DNA of 64,000 nucleotides from Cranoglanis bouderius (GCA_023630585.1 CM042544.1:22884256-22948255), one strand, 5' to 3'. Positions 1 to 12,180 are shown, counted from the stretch's first letter. The notes: generated by a model not told the origin, from the letters alone. Translations and numbers: made by a program.

Positions 1-920
1 TAGTAGCTAACTCATATCAGTAAAATCGGCAGACTAACTAAGAATTTAACAGGCTTAGCTTGCCAGTTAACTAACATGCCTAATATATGTAAGGAATAAC
101 ACACGGCAGAGCGTGCTGTGTACATATGTATGTACAATCCACACATAAAACCCACTAGTCAGCCATCTGTTCATCCTATTCAGTAGTCAGGTGGATCTTT
201 ATGAAATACTTAAGTTAAACAGATTCAAAGACTTTTCATAAGCATGACATTGTTTATGAACTGATGAAATGTTTGCTTTGGATCATTATCTCTTCTGCTT
301 AAATAGTAGTAATATATTGATGACTATATATGTCAAGACAGTCTGTCAGTTGATCCAATATTAGTGGTTTGTCAGAGTTGATTATCTTTTATAATGGACA
401 ACTTGCATAACATGTTTACTGAATTAAAATGATTTATTCAATAACAGTAATAAGCACTTACAATAATGTAAGTATTACTTACTTATTAAATGTAGATTAC
501 TGTATAATAATCTGTAAAGTACTGGTTTACCATGGTCAGGGAGTACCCCTGCCTTGTTTACTTTGTTGTTATCCTTGCTCAAACACAGCTGATCAAACGA
601 ATTACCTAATTAACATGCACTTCCTGAGCCAACATGGGTGTGGTAGAGCAAGATAAAAGTGCAGAACAGGGGTACAGCAGGACCATGGTTGGGAATCACT
701 GTTGTAAATTATTTCATAAACAGTCATGTTTTCTTCGCTTTGAATATGTTAGTCACTTTTATGGTTTTGTCCTCTGTTTTATATGTTATTTTTTTTTTAC
801 TTCCACCTTCCTTTTGTTCAGTTGTCTTGGTACATCAATATCAAAGAATGCTTCGGTGTTCATTAAGAAAGGCAGGGCTCAAATAAACTGCTTGTTGTAT
901 CATTGGCACATTAGGTTATA
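1..920. other. Intergenic or intronic sequence with no gene recognised
   Basis: AT-rich sequence upstream of the first mobile element. Short open frames near 429-936 have no recognisable domain, convincing splice sites or codon bias. It is probably a crem intron, because the next crem exon starts at 1645 and earlier exons lie outside the window. Confidence 0.5.
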
Positions 921-1549
921 CACTGATCAGCCATAACATTAAAACCACCTGCCTAATATCATGTAGGTCCCCCTTGTGCCACCAAAACAGCTCTGACCCA
1001 TCGAGGCATGGACTCCACAAGACCTCTGAAGGTGTGCTGTGGTATCTGGCACCGAGATATTAGTAGCAGATCCTTTAAATCCTATAAGTTGTGAGGTGGG
1101 GCCTCCATGGATCGGACTCGTTTGTCCAGCACATCCCACAGATGCTCGATCGGATTGAGATCTGGGGAATTTGGAGTCCAAGTCAACAACTTGAACTCTT
1201 TGTCATGTTCCTCAAACCATTCCTGAACAATTTTTGCAGTGCAGACATTTTTGCAGTGTACATTGTTCCTACCACTTTTGGTAGGTACTAAACAATGCAT
1301 ACCGGGAACACCTCACAAGGCCTGCCATTTTGGAGATGCTTTGACCCAGTCACCTAGCCATCACAATCTGGTCCTTGTCAAAGTCGCTCAGATCCTTACC
1401 CTTGCCCATTTTTCCTGCTTCCAACACATTCACTTCACCTGCTGTCTAATATATCCCACCTTTTCAGAGGTGCCATTATAACAAGATAATCAATGTTATT
1501 CACTTGTTATTCCACCTGTCGGTGTTTTTAATGTTATGGTCGATCAGTG
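921..1549 (-). mobile_element. Internally deleted Tc1-like element
   Basis: The ends form inverted repeats: CACTGATCAGCCATAACATT on the left and its complement, with small changes, on the right, each next to a TA dinucleotide. On the minus strand 1300-1082 a transposase tail reads with the SPDLNPIEHLWDVL motif typical of Tc1 DDE transposases. At about 630 bp with no N-terminal half, it is an internally deleted, non-autonomous copy. Confidence 0.85.
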
Positions 1550-1644
1550 TATATTCAAGTAAAATCTAATCTGAAAATTATTTGAAGCGATATAGGACAT
1601 GCTCTTGACTGCAGTTTCGTTTGTTTGTGTATGGGTTACTCTAG

Positions 1645-1801
1645 CTGCTACTGGAGACGTGTCAGCATATCAGATCTGTTCTCCCACCACCAGCCTGCCG
1701 CAGGGTGTAGTGATGGCGAGCTCACCAGGCCCTCTGCACAGCTCTCAGCAACTTGGCGAGGAGGCCTCTCGCAAGAGGGAGCTCCGCCTGATGAAGAACA
1801 G
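1645..1801 (+). CDS. crem: crem exon: Q2 tail and first half of basic region
   Basis: 157 nt after a CTAG acceptor; the first codon is split (one base upstream). It reads AATGDVSAYQI, then GVVMASSPGPLHSS, then RKRELRLMKN, and ends AG|GTAACA with two bases of an Arg codon. The phase matches both downstream bZIP exons. Confidence 0.9.
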
Positions 1802-3852
1802 GTAACACTCTCTGGTTCTCTACTTAGCACACTACACACTACATTTCTGTACGTGTGTTATGGAATTAAATGGTACCCTACTGCACAAACACTATGCTGC
1901 CCATTTTTTCCAGCATATAACTGCTCTCATCAACTCATCTTATGCACGATGTTTCCATTTCCATCAGCTCAGTGGCTTTAGTTTTTCAGGCTTTCTACAA
2001 ACTGTACATACATTTCTACTTTGACTATAGCTTGGTTTCACTAATACACTTATCTTAGTTCCATTTCAGCTTTGCACTGCAAGAACTTGCAAGAATTAAA
2101 TGCTTGTAATTCTTTGCTACAGTAGTGAGATATCAGCTGGTCATCTTTTTTTCTTTCCATTAAAAAAAAGGAACTCATTGTGTGTTAAAAGTGTCAGTTT
2201 ATGTTATGTACTGTGGAATTAATCAAGGTCCTTTGGAATGTTACATTATCAAAACAGGAAAAGGAGTTTATACGCGCTTTCCCATAAATTATGGAGACAT
2301 GTTTAGTGTTTAGTTGGTGCGTGATTGCACTTGCTTCTGGTCAGTTGGTGGCTACTTATTTCTGCAGCACTTACACTCAACAACCACTTTAATTTGTGCA
2401 ATTATCCAATCAGCCAATCATGTGGCAGCAGTGCATGCATAAAATCATGCAGAGACATGTCAGGAACTTCTATTAGTGTTCACATCTAACATCATAATGG
2501 GGAAAAAAACATGATCTCAGGGACTTTGACTATGGCATGGTACCAACGGCACCAATGACCATGCCACTGTCAAAGTCACTGAGATCGCATTTTTAGATGT
2601 TTGATGCGAACATTAACAGAAGGTCTGTATCTGCCTGGCTTTATGCATTCTGCTGCTGCCACATAATTGACTGACCTTATTAAAGTGGCCAGAGAAAGTA
2701 CACTACTGGCTCTATCCTGCCTCACGGAGTGACTTTTAATGAAAGCAAATTGAGTGTAATACATCTAATAGCAATCTTATAATAAAGAATGGTTTTATAT
2801 CTACTTAAAATAATTGTTTTAATGTTGTTATCCCGGAGTAAAACTAGTGATTTAAATAAAAATAGATTTTTCAATTTTGTACTAAATTGATTAAAAGTGA
2901 TTTAAGTTTGAAATTATGTAATGGGTGACTGGAACATATAACATATTCAATATTGTATTGGAATGGTGGGAATATATTGATAAAATATTGTACACAAATG
3001 TTACAACTCAGGATCTTGGCATTTTATTGATCACAAGATCACGCATTGGTTGGTTCTGATGGCAGGCCTCGGATTTTATCCTTATTCTTGGATTATCATT
3101 CATTCATTCATTCATTCATTCATTCATTCGTTCATTCCGATTATGACCTTTTCCTTCCATTTGCATGTGTAGCATGACTTGACTGAACTGCTGAACGATT
3201 GCTGTTATTTTTTTTTTTGCCCTGATTGAAGTGGCTCTTGAAGTCAAGTTGGATGTGATCATGCTCATTGGAGGGTCTTTGTTATCGCTTCCAGGGAAGC
3301 TGCACGGGAATGCCGCCGGAAGAAGAAAGAGTATGTCAAATGTCTCGAGAATCGTGTTGCCGTGCTTGAAAATCAAAACAAGACACTCATCGAAGAACTC
3401 AAGGCCTTAAAAGACTTGTACTGTCGCAAAACTGAATAAGAAAAAACTGTCCGTGGTTACACATGAGAGACTATGTTCTTTACGGATTACTGAAGCAAAA
3501 GCACTTTTCACTCTCTGTATAGTCACTGCTCGCAAATGCAGAAAAAAAGGCTACAGATGCATCGTTTATGTAGTTTTATATCTTGACGACTGTGAAGATT
3601 GTATGTGTGTGTGTGTGTGTGTGTCAGGTGGTTGTCTTACAGAGCTGATTTGCTGCACTGAACCAGTGAATGTGGTATTTTGCCTTTGTCGCTTGTGCTC
3701 TTTGCAGGCATGCTTCTAAAGAGTGTCGCCGCAGAAAAAGGGAGTATGTAAACTGCCTAGAAGCCCATGTCTCCACGCTGGAGCTGCAGAACAAGAAGCT
3801 CATGGAAGAGTTAAAGTATCTGAAGGGAATCTGTGCTGAGAAGTCAAGTTAG
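1645..3852 (+). CDS. crem: crem, 3' part: cAMP-responsive element modulator (bZIP factor)
   Basis: Three exons of a CREB/CREM/ATF1-family transcription factor, which binds CRE sites as a bZIP dimer in the nucleus. The first (1645-1801) carries the glutamine-rich tail and the start of the basic region, ending in EEASRKRELRLMKNR. It ends in phase 2 and can join either of two last exons, 3295-3439 (DBD I) or 3708-3852 (DBD II), each supplying the rest of the basic region, the leucine zipper and a stop. This paired last-exon design is the known layout of CREM. The GVVMASSPGPLHS stretch and the two DBD exons favour CREM over CREB1 or ATF1. Exons for the kinase-inducible domain and N-terminus lie upstream of the window. 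Assignment is from recalled family sequences; paralogue (a or b) is not resolved. Confidence 0.9.
2290..2775. mobile_element. Decayed Tc1-like remnant in a crem intron
   Basis: Short blocks resemble the end regions of the Tc1-like copy at 15499-16634: the segment around 2400-2450 (cca atc agc caa tca tgt gg) and the block near 2570-2680 with 'gtcaaagtcactgagatc' and 'gatgcgaacatta'. No intact transposase and no clear terminal repeats remain. Confidence 0.5.
3097..3130. repeat. (CATT)n microsatellite
   Basis: About eight tandem CATT units, one interrupted by CATTCGTTC. Confidence 0.9.
3295..3439 (+). CDS. crem: crem alternative last exon, DBD I
   Basis: After a TTCCAG acceptor the exon completes Arg, then reads EAARECRRKKKEYVKCLENR and a zipper VAVLENQNKTLIEEL, ending DLYCRKTE and TAA. 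This is almost identical to CREB1/CREM DBD I. It holds the N-x7-R basic-region signature across the junction and leucines at heptad spacing. Confidence 0.92.
3605..3624. repeat. (GT)n microsatellite
   Basis: Run of about ten GT units between the two crem bZIP exons. Confidence 0.9.
3708..3852 (+). CDS. crem: crem alternative last exon, DBD II
   Basis: After a TTTGCAG acceptor the exon completes Arg, then reads HASKECRRRKREYVNCLEAH and the zipper STLELQNKKLMEELKYLKG, ending in TAG. It is the same length (145 nt) and phase as DBD I and matches the known CREM DBD II type. The first residue of the exon is His, where mammalian CREM has Glu (NREAAKEC). Confidence 0.9.
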
Positions 3853-4220
3853 GTCTTAACAGTTACTGCCTCATTGCTTTGCCTCTGCTTCTTCTTTTTT
3901 TTTTATTCAGTTGTACTGCATGTTTAATCTTCCGCTTCAGTTCGTTTTTATGTCTATCTTTGGGACGAAAGAAATACCAGCACAGAAAAGCACGCTATCC
4001 TGGGTTTTAACAAAAGAAATGTGCTATCTATTGTTTTATTAATGTTTCAATTTGAAATGCTTACAATATATAAGGATAGACTATATATTAAAGAAGCTGT
4101 TGTATGTGTATATTTGATTGTACCAACCTTACATATAGAGGTATTTGAATTGAATATCAACAATGAACTAAATATTGAGGTGATTTTGGATCTTTATCTA
4201 TGTAGTGAATTTTAATCCTT

Positions 4221-4226
4221 AATAAA
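4221..4226 (+). promoter_or_regulatory. crem: Probable crem poly(A) signal
   Basis: A canonical AATAAA hexamer lies about 370 nt after the DBD II stop codon, followed by T-rich and GT-rich sequence (4301-4320). Confidence 0.6.
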
Positions 4227-4300
4227 TATATTTTTGACACTTAATTTTTCAGATTTTTGTACACAACCGCGTATTTTTACATAACATTTTATTACATTAC

Positions 4301-4320
4301 TGTGTGTGTGTGTGTGTGTG
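4301..4320. repeat. (TG)n microsatellite
   Basis: Ten TG units followed by short GTGA repeats. Confidence 0.9.
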
Positions 4321-4594
4321 AGTGAGTGAGAACGTTACAGTTTTAGTACCTTGAAGACGATGATTATGATGTATCCTTGTCCTTGGCTGTAGTGTATCTG
4401 TATAAAGAAAGTAATGCGATGCACTGTGTGTTCTGACACCTTTCTATCATAGCCAACATGAACTTTTTCAGCAGTTTGTGCTTCAGTAGCTCTTCTGTGG
4501 GATCGGACCTGACGGGCTAGCCTTCACTCCCCTCGCGGATCAGTGAGCCTGGGGCGTCCATGGCCCTGTCACCGGATCACCAGTTGTACTAACC

Positions 4595-4819
4595 ACCTCA
4601 TACGGGAACACTTCATAAGACCTGCCATTTTGGAGATGCTCTGACCCAGTCGTCTAACCATCACGGTTTGGCCCTAGTCAAAGTCGCTCAGATCCTTACA
4701 CTTGCCCATTATTCCTACTTCCAACACATCAACTTTGAGAAGTGCTGTTCACTTGCTGCGTAATATATCCCACCCCTTGACAGGTGCTTTAATGGCTTTA
4801 ATGTTATGGCTGATCAGTG
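4595..4819 (-). mobile_element. Fragment of the same Tc1-like family as 921-1549
   Basis: The sequence closely follows 1300-1549 (shared blocks include 'cctgccattttggagatgct' and 'caaagtcgctcagatcctta') and ends in the same terminal repeat, GGCTGATCAGTG before TATA. The left half is missing. Confidence 0.8.
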
Positions 4820-4822
4820 TAT

Positions 4823-4865
4823 ATTCATTCATTCATTCATTCATTCATTCATTCATTCATTCATT
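4823..4865. repeat. (ATTC)n microsatellite tail
   Basis: About ten ATTC units joining the Tc1 fragment to the SINE-like repeat; such tails recur beside this repeat family. Confidence 0.9.
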
Positions 4866-5140
4866 TATCTTCAGTAACCACCTTATACTGGTCAGGGTTG
4901 CGGTGGATCCAGATCCTCTCCAGCTAACACTGGGAGTGAGGTGAGAATACATCTGGGATAGGCTGCCAGTCTATTGCAGGGCACCTTACACACACATTCA
5001 CATTAGGGGCAATTTAACATAGCCATTCCACCCACCAGCATGTTGTGGAAACTGGAGAACCTGGAGGAAACCCATATGGACAACATGCACAGAAACCCCA
5101 CACAGACATTAACTTGAGCTCAGGATTGAACCGAGGACCC
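4866..5140 (-). repeat. SINE-like dispersed repeat
   Basis: Contains the recurring blocks 'ggtcagggttgcggtggatc', 'ggcaatttaacatagcc' and 'aacctggaggaaaccca'. Related copies lie at 11970-12180, 28560-28915, 29625-29920, 46985-47240, 49340-49650 and 52745-52960, usually with an (ATTC)n or (GGAT)n tail. Confidence 0.75.
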
Positions 5141-5274
5141 TGGAGCTGTGATATAATTATATATAATGTGTTGTTAAATGGTATTGTATAACAAATGTAA
5201 TATGATATAGTGCGTACACTTAAAATTGTAATTCTTGACAATTGATGTCTTAAGTGGCTAATACATACTCCCAG

Positions 5275-5540
5275 TGGTCACTTTATTAGGGACACTCACT
5301 ATATGGCTGTATGTGGACAATTATGGACTGTAGGCTGCCTGTTATTAACCTTGCTTTATTCCCTCTTCCAGTAAAGGGACCACTATAGAATATATAGAAG
5401 ATTTGGGTGGTGGACTCAGTACAGCTGTGGCACACACATGGTAGTAGCATGTTAGTGTGTTGTGCTGGTGTGAGTGTATCAGGTACAGCTACAAGGCTGA
5501 ACATTTTAAGCTGTATTTCTACTGGCCACTTTATTAGATC
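5275..5540. mobile_element. Decayed DNA-element remnant with CACTTTATTAG ends
   Basis: Two copies of a 'ggtcactttattag' / 'ggccactttattag' motif about 250 bp apart resemble end sequences of fish Tc1-like elements (compare AGCACTTTATT at 15507). No coding remnant is recognised. Confidence 0.4.
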
Positions 5541-5635
5541 CAACTTCCTTTGTTGGTCCAACATACTTGTGTACTTTAGCTCTTTTTCATGCACAGTTTA
5601 TGTTAATCGTCCTTAAGCCTTTACTCAGTAGTTAC

Positions 5636-5680
<45 letters not shown>
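5636..5680. repeat. (AC)n microsatellite
   Basis: About 22 AC units. Confidence 0.95.
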
Positions 5681-5682
<2 letters not shown>

Positions 5683-8600
5683 ATATATGGATTTTTTCAA
5701 AATTTGAAAAATTGCAAGCTCCTCCGAATATTGTGGTGTTTGCTTGATTTTACGGAAGCCCTACGCGGCCAAGCATTCTTCTTCTTCTTCTTCTTCTTAC
5801 ATAAGAAAAGTTGTTTTCTCGTGATCTCGAATTAATTTTCCTGATATCCATCGTCCCGAAGTCAATGGACTTTTTGAATGGGTTTTTGGTTAAATGACTG
5901 AAATAAGGTCTGTGGTTAACACAATCTTAAGATATGTTCATGTTTTATACTACGACATAAAATACATCAGTAGTACCCCACTCGTGATTTTGTTAAGCTT
6001 CTACGGGTCTTGAAAAAGGCGGTTGCTAACAAGTGGCTAAATGGGACTACAGAGGTTGTAGGGGACATTAAACGTCATCACGCCGAACAGGAAAACTACT
6101 ACAGCCTCGTTGTGTTTATACTCGCGCTCTGGCAAACTATTCCAACTCAAACTTCCCAACTTATAGATTTATCAATTTGTAGTATTTTCCAATTGATTCT
6201 AAAAAAAAAAAAGAAGATTGAAAGAGTTGTCGGAAGCGTAGTGATGGTGACATTGAAGTCATACGACCGTGGTGTAGTTCGTTTATAGACTAACATTAGC
6301 TTTTCACTTCTGGCGATTGTATTTAGTCTTCAAAATTAATAAAAGTTGTGAAGATTATCTTGATGAACAAAACATGTAAGAATCATAAACTTTTGTTGGT
6401 CACAGAGCTTATTTTCTGCAATAATCCAAAAGCCAATGGAAAAATCCTATTGGGATTTTGTCGAGGGAACCAGGGTAATGAAAACTTCCGGGCTGGCCTA
6501 CAAAAATACGTCATCCCTGACGACTTCCGCATTAGTGTCCGACACTTGAGAAGAGGACACCCATTGTAAAGCGCTGCCTTTGTATGCTAAGACATTCAAA
6601 ACTGATTTTTGTTGTTTCCAGGAGTCTCACTTTAATTCCAATGACACTACTTTTTGGAAAAAAATCAATGGGGCAACGAGGTCTGGATGGTTAGAGGTTC
6701 AGAGGTTCAGGATGGTCATGGTTCAGAGCAGTCTGCTGGTGTAGTGATAATGAAAAACCATTTCACGGGTTCAGTGTTACAGAATTATATTGATCCTAAG
6801 GGGCACTTTCTTTTATTGGTAGTCTGTATTAATAATATTTTTGTGTTGTTGATTAACATTTATGGGTATAAGACCTCTCGGGAACATGACCTGTTATTTG
6901 AAGAGATAGGAGAATTTTTTTGTTATGGCTTACATTTCCAAATGCTTTAATTTGTATTGGTGGAGATTTTAATATTACTCCTGATAAGAATCTTGATAGA
7001 TTTCCTCCTAGACAGCTTGTTTCTCCTAATTCAAAATGGAAAATGTTCATGGAGAAGTTTTTGATTTAATTGATATTTGGAGGGAGAAGTTTCCAAATGC
7101 TAAATCCTACACCTGGGGTAACAAGAATCACTCAAGACTTTTGATTATTGGCTTGTACCATACTCTTTCAAATATTATAATGTTTCAGTTAGTATTCTTC
7201 CCTCTCCCTTAACGGATCACCATACTATTCTCCTTTCTACTCCTCTATCCACAGGACATTCAAATATAGGTTCTAGAGCCTCTTATTGGAAAATGAATTC
7301 CTCTCTGCTTAAGCATGAAGAATAATAAAAAAAAGAATTTCCTTTCTGATTCGACACTACTGGGTGAAAGCTTCTTCTGACAAAATTGGCCTTAATTGGA
7401 AGTTGCTAAAATATGAAGTAGGAATGTGTGTTAGGCATTTCAGCAGCCATTTGGCAATATGGAGAAGATATGAAGAGGGAAAGGTTATATCCAAGATCAT
7501 AACACTTCAGAGCAAAACTCAGGAAGGCTTATCTGAAACTGAACTAACAGAATTTGCAGAGCTCCAGTTTAAACTAGACAGTATTTATAAATACAAAGCT
7601 GAAGGCTCCTATGTTCGTTCAAGGAGGAAATGGCTAGAACAATGAGAACTGAGCTCTGCTTATTTTTTTTTAGAATGAAAAAACACAATTCTAGGAATCT
7701 TACTATTGGCTCGTTGCAAATTAATGGCATTTTGACAGATAATCCTAAGGAAAAAGTTTTTGTAGTAACTTTTATTCAGAACTGTATAAATCCAATTACT
7801 ATAAGGATTCAGCCTCTCATTACTTTCAGTCATTAAAGGAGGTTAAATCAATATCCATAGATGAAAAACTGTGATAAAACTATAACTATCGCTGAAGTAA
7901 TTGAGGGAATTGAAGGCCTTAAAAATAACAAACCTCCCAGAACAGATGGCCTTACAGCCGAGTTTTACAAAAGCTTTGCTGAAGAATTGGCACCATTCCT
8001 GCTGGAGATGTTTTTCATCTGGAGATGTATTCAGTCAGAAACTCTGCCTCCCAGATTAACACAAGGGCTGCTAACTCTGATACCTAAACCTAAAAAAGAT
8101 ACTTCTTTTATAGATAATTGGCGGCCTATTTGTCTTCTTAATAATGATTATAAGATATTAGCCTAGGCTTTGGCCAAAAGACTTAAATGTGTCGTGAGTT
8201 CTGTTATTGATGAGACTCAATCAGGATTTATGGCAAAAAGACATATAGCAAATAATATCTGACTTGTTTTAGATTTATTAGATTATGCTGAATTAGTTAA
8301 TGATGACAGTTTTATTCTTTTTGTAGATTTTTACAAAGCTTTTGACTCTCTTGAACACGAGTTTATTTTTCTATCTCTCAAAAAGCTTGGGTATGGCGAT
8401 CCTGTCGGTAAATAAAAGAACTCTTTACACCTCATTTATAAACATAATTTTAGTCCTCACTATTATTTCATTTGAAATAATCGTGATATTCTTTATAAAA
8501 ATAAGTCCCAGATTGGGTCTACAATAATATTATTTTGATCTCTCAATTAATTAATGCTGATGGACACTTATATTCCTATTCAGAGTTTTTGAACAGGTAT

Positions 8601-8734
8601 AACATACCTGTCACTCCATGAGAGTTTGCTATTGTAATGGACGCCATTCCTTATGGGGCCATAACTCTTCTCAAAGACTCAGCTAGAACCCAGTCTTCTT
8701 TGTCAGTAGCTCAACCTTTTGATACTATGGTTGG

Positions 8735-8876
<142 letters not shown>

Positions 8877-9566
8877 TATCTAACTCTTCTGGTCGGAACA
8901 GGAGAATTAGACAGCTATTTCAGAATGAGATAGTTTCTCTCCCATACATTGTGTCCTACTGGAATTGCCAGTTTGTCAACGATCCATGGAAGAAAGTATG
9001 GACTTTGTTGTGTAAATATTTAATAACCAATAAGGTCAAGGGTGTGTCTTACAAATTACTTCATCTTTTTTTTTTTTTTATCCTGTGAAGCTCTACTTAA
9101 AAAAGATGTTTCCTGATATTGACTCGTTATGTTCTTTTTGTGGTGCTGAATATGAATCTATTCCTCATCGCTTCTGGGAATGCACACATTCAAGTCTGTT
9201 TTGGAAGGATTTTTGTATCTTTGTACGCACAAAGTTTTTCTCCGTTATGCAAAGATGTTTTATTTGGCCATCACAACTTTGATAAAGATGTAAAGGACCA
9301 CTTTTTTTTTGATAAACTTATTTATTTTTCTAGCAAAATTGTTCTTACACAAATGTACATTTCGGGGTGCTAAGCCGTACTTTTTCGTTTTTTGTAAGGA
9401 ACTAATCCTACCTGGACACTCTCCTTACATCCAGCAACTCCAAAGCCCTTAAAACTGTCTCACTGTGTCATTTGTATGATATTTTCCTGATTTTATAACC
9501 TGTATTTGAATTCTCAACTGTATTTACCCCCAGCATTGGTTTTGTATGTTCTTAGCAATAAATAAA

Positions 9567-9595
9567 TACATACATACATACATACATACATACAT
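9567..9595. repeat. (CATA)n tail of the LINE
   Basis: About seven CATA units directly after the LINE 3' end, after 'aataaataaatacat'. This is consistent with a simple-repeat tail. Confidence 0.8.
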
Positions 9596-9976
9596 AAAAG
9601 AGAGAAGGGGACACCCCTCTCTCTTAATGCAGAGTTAAAGTCCATCTCTACAGGGGGCAATTATTAAATTTATGATGGCAAAGATGCCAACATGCATGTA
9701 ACACCAGTCCTATTCACAAGGTGCGAGATTTTCTCGGGATACAATTATGTCGTGAGAAAACAGCTTTTGGTTATGTCAAGATCACCAGAAAACAACTTTT
9801 TGTTATTTTTAAATGAAAATTAAGTCGAGATCACGAGAAAACAACAATTTAGAAATTTAGAAAAAAAGAAAAATTTATAACACATGGCCGCTTAGGGCTT
9901 CCGTAAATAAGTGGTAACAGGAACTAGTTTCGTGGACGTTCCACAACATTAAATATAACTGTAAACATTATTAAAG

Positions 9977-10755
9977 CAGGGTTGCCAACTCTCACGCATT
10001 TGGCGTGAGACAATGGGGACTTTGTAATGTTGAATCATTAATATCTACTACTGAAGATTTGGCTAAAGTCGGTATGTCACTGGGGATAGCCTTAATTATT
10101 ATTATTTTTTAATTCTTTTTCATTTACAAGTGTATAATTGCCCATTCTTTTCAATACGCTGGTTTACAATTAGTATGCTATGCTGGAACCAATTCTCCAT
10201 GTTCAATGACTTGTTGTTATAAGTGATATTGCTATTGTTCCAGATAAAACATCTATTGGGAGAGAAATTGTGCTTGTACAAAAATGACCAGTACAGTAAC
10301 ACTTGTTTGTGATAATTAGCTGGGCTAAGTCGAACTTGACAGTTAATACCATGGATTTTTATAATGCTGGGGGCGGGACACTTCAGATTTTAGAGAGCAT
10401 TTGATTGGACAGAAAATATGATGAGAAACTGAAGTGCAGAATGATGTCATCGTAATTCATCCGTATCGGTGTTAGAGAGAGACAAAATTTTTAATGCATA
10501 TATCCTTTAAATGCAAATTTTGTCATTGTTTTGGAGCACACTAGCTTAACGATAACCTTAAAACTAACAATTTCACACTAAAAGCCTGCAAAGACAAGGG
10601 CATGGTGAGGAAGAAATAGAAACAGTCAAACGGAAAAGAGTGATGTGTGACGTCACGCACTTTTAATCCAATAATTCTCATTTCCACGCAGCAAAAAAAA
10701 GGTAATCTGATTCACAAATCTCACTCCAGCCAGGAAGCCAAAGTTGGCAACCCTG
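9977..10755. mobile_element. hAT-like non-autonomous element with target duplication
   Basis: It begins CAGGGTTGCCAACT and ends AGTTGGCAACCCTG, a perfect 14-bp inverted repeat. ATTAAAG occurs directly outside both ends (9970-9976 and 10756-10762), a 7-8 bp target duplication as expected for hAT transposition. No transposase coding sequence is seen in the 779 bp. Confidence 0.8.
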
Positions 10756-10764
10756 ATTAAAGTA

Positions 10765-11020
10765 TACTGTAAAGGTACGACACACCAGCACCTCCAAGCT
10801 GCCACTGTTGGGCACTTGAGCAAGGCCCTTAACCCTCAACTGCTCCCCGGGGCGCCTCAGCAAAAATGGCTGCCCACTGCTCCGGGTGTGTTCACTACTC
10901 ACAACTTCTAATGTGTGTGTACTAACTTGGATGGGTTAAAGGCAGAGGATAAATTCCAAGTATGGGTTACCATACATTGGCCTTCACATGTCACGTTCAC
11001 TTTTTCACTTTAATAAAAAA
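10765..11020. repeat. SINE-like dispersed repeat (GAGCAAGGCCCTTAACCC type)
   Basis: Holds the block 'cacttgagcaaggccctta' followed by 'accctcaactgctcc', a motif common in fish dispersed repeats. A degenerate relative lies at 37230-37425. It lies just upstream of the cpne3 first exon. Confidence 0.55.
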
Positions 11021-11218
11021 AAAAAAAAGTAAACTTTGGCAAACTACTCTGGTATAAGTGGGACAAACACTTCGGGACGTGCTGTTCACAAGAAAACTAT
11101 TAAAGCACGGACTATTTTCCTTTACCAATCGCGGAAAATGTCTCCGACCGAAGCACAACCTGACTACAACCTCTGTGCATTATGACAAACTGCAAGAGGT
11201 AACCAAACGCAAGCGTTC

Positions 11219-11230
11219 TGCGCATGCGCA
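11219..11230. promoter_or_regulatory. cpne3: NRF-1-like palindrome at the cpne3 promoter
   Basis: TGCGCATGCGCA is a perfect 12-bp palindrome matching the NRF-1 consensus. It sits in a locally CpG-rich stretch just before the likely untranslated first exon of cpne3, which suits a broadly expressed, TATA-less promoter. Function is inferred. Confidence 0.55.
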
Positions 11231-11234
11231 CGGT

Positions 11235-11322
11235 TGTCAATAAGCGAGTTTGCTGTCGGAAGGGAGTGGAGCTGAAATCGGGGCCAGAAATCTTCTCTTC
11301 GGAAAACAAATATATTACATTG
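11235..11322 (+). other. cpne3: Likely untranslated first exon of cpne3
   Basis: Downstream of the NRF-1-like site, a GC-richer stretch ends in a strong donor, TTG|GTAAGTCT, at 11322/11323. The coding exon begins with a TAAAG acceptor (12764-12765) nine bases before the ATG, so a 5' non-coding exon must exist. This is the best candidate; the transcription start is not defined. Confidence 0.5.
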
Positions 11323-11969
11323 GTAAGTCTACCATCTAGCTGTTGTTGTAGTCAGTTTGTCAAGCAGTCATCTAGTCTTCTATCGATACTCTGAAGCTGA
11401 AGAGTAGCTGAAGCTTACTCTGAAGAGTAAGAGTAAGTGTCTAAACACAAATTTGAGGTTAGCCTGTTTAACCCATTTACATTTAGAAGGCTGCCAAGGC
11501 TAAGGTAACGTTAGCGAAACCTGTTTACTTTGCTAGCGAGCTGTTAATGAACGACTCCGCAATATTCTGAGGTGAATTATTCAGTTAGCTAGAATGGTAC
11601 GAGATCTCCAAGGCTGACAATGGCTAGAATATTCATCATATTTAGTACCAGTAGCTTCGCAGTAGTCGCTAATGTTTGTACACTGGGTTAAATGCAAATC
11701 GCCAACTATCTAGGCAGAAAGATAAACGTAAACAATCGTTTGAATATTAGCTAGGTTAGTTAGCAGTAAATATGAACAGAAACATGATAATAATAATAAA
11801 AAAAAAGTCACGAGAATGAAAGTAATTGAGGCCATTAACGTTGAGACAACAGGGTGGAGCAGAAAATCGGCTAAGCAAATCAGTGTGACATTTAATATTT
11901 ATAATTTGGCTGTGAATCAAAAGTTGAATACGTATAGACTGAATCAACATGCAATATAAGATAATGACA

Positions 11970-12180
11970 CATTCATTCATTCATTCATTCATTCATTCAT
12001 TCACACATTCATTCATTCATTCACACATTCATTCATTCATTCATTCACACATTCATCCTGGTTAGGGTTGCAGTGGACCCAGAACCTTTCCCAGGAAGAC
12101 AGCATGAAGTGGGAACACACCCAGGATGGGATGATAATCCGTGAATGGGCGCCATGCACACACACATTCATTCATACCGA
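11970..12180. repeat. (ATTC)n microsatellite and SINE-like repeat
   Basis: ATTC units interrupted by CACACATTC (11972-12055), followed by a SINE-like block ('ctggttagggttgcagtgga') like that at 4866-5140. In cpne3 intron 1. Confidence 0.8.

Noticed and set aside
429..936. Overlapping short open frames (about 75-100 codons)
   Set aside because: No domain, no codon bias, no splice context; expected by chance in AT-rich DNA.
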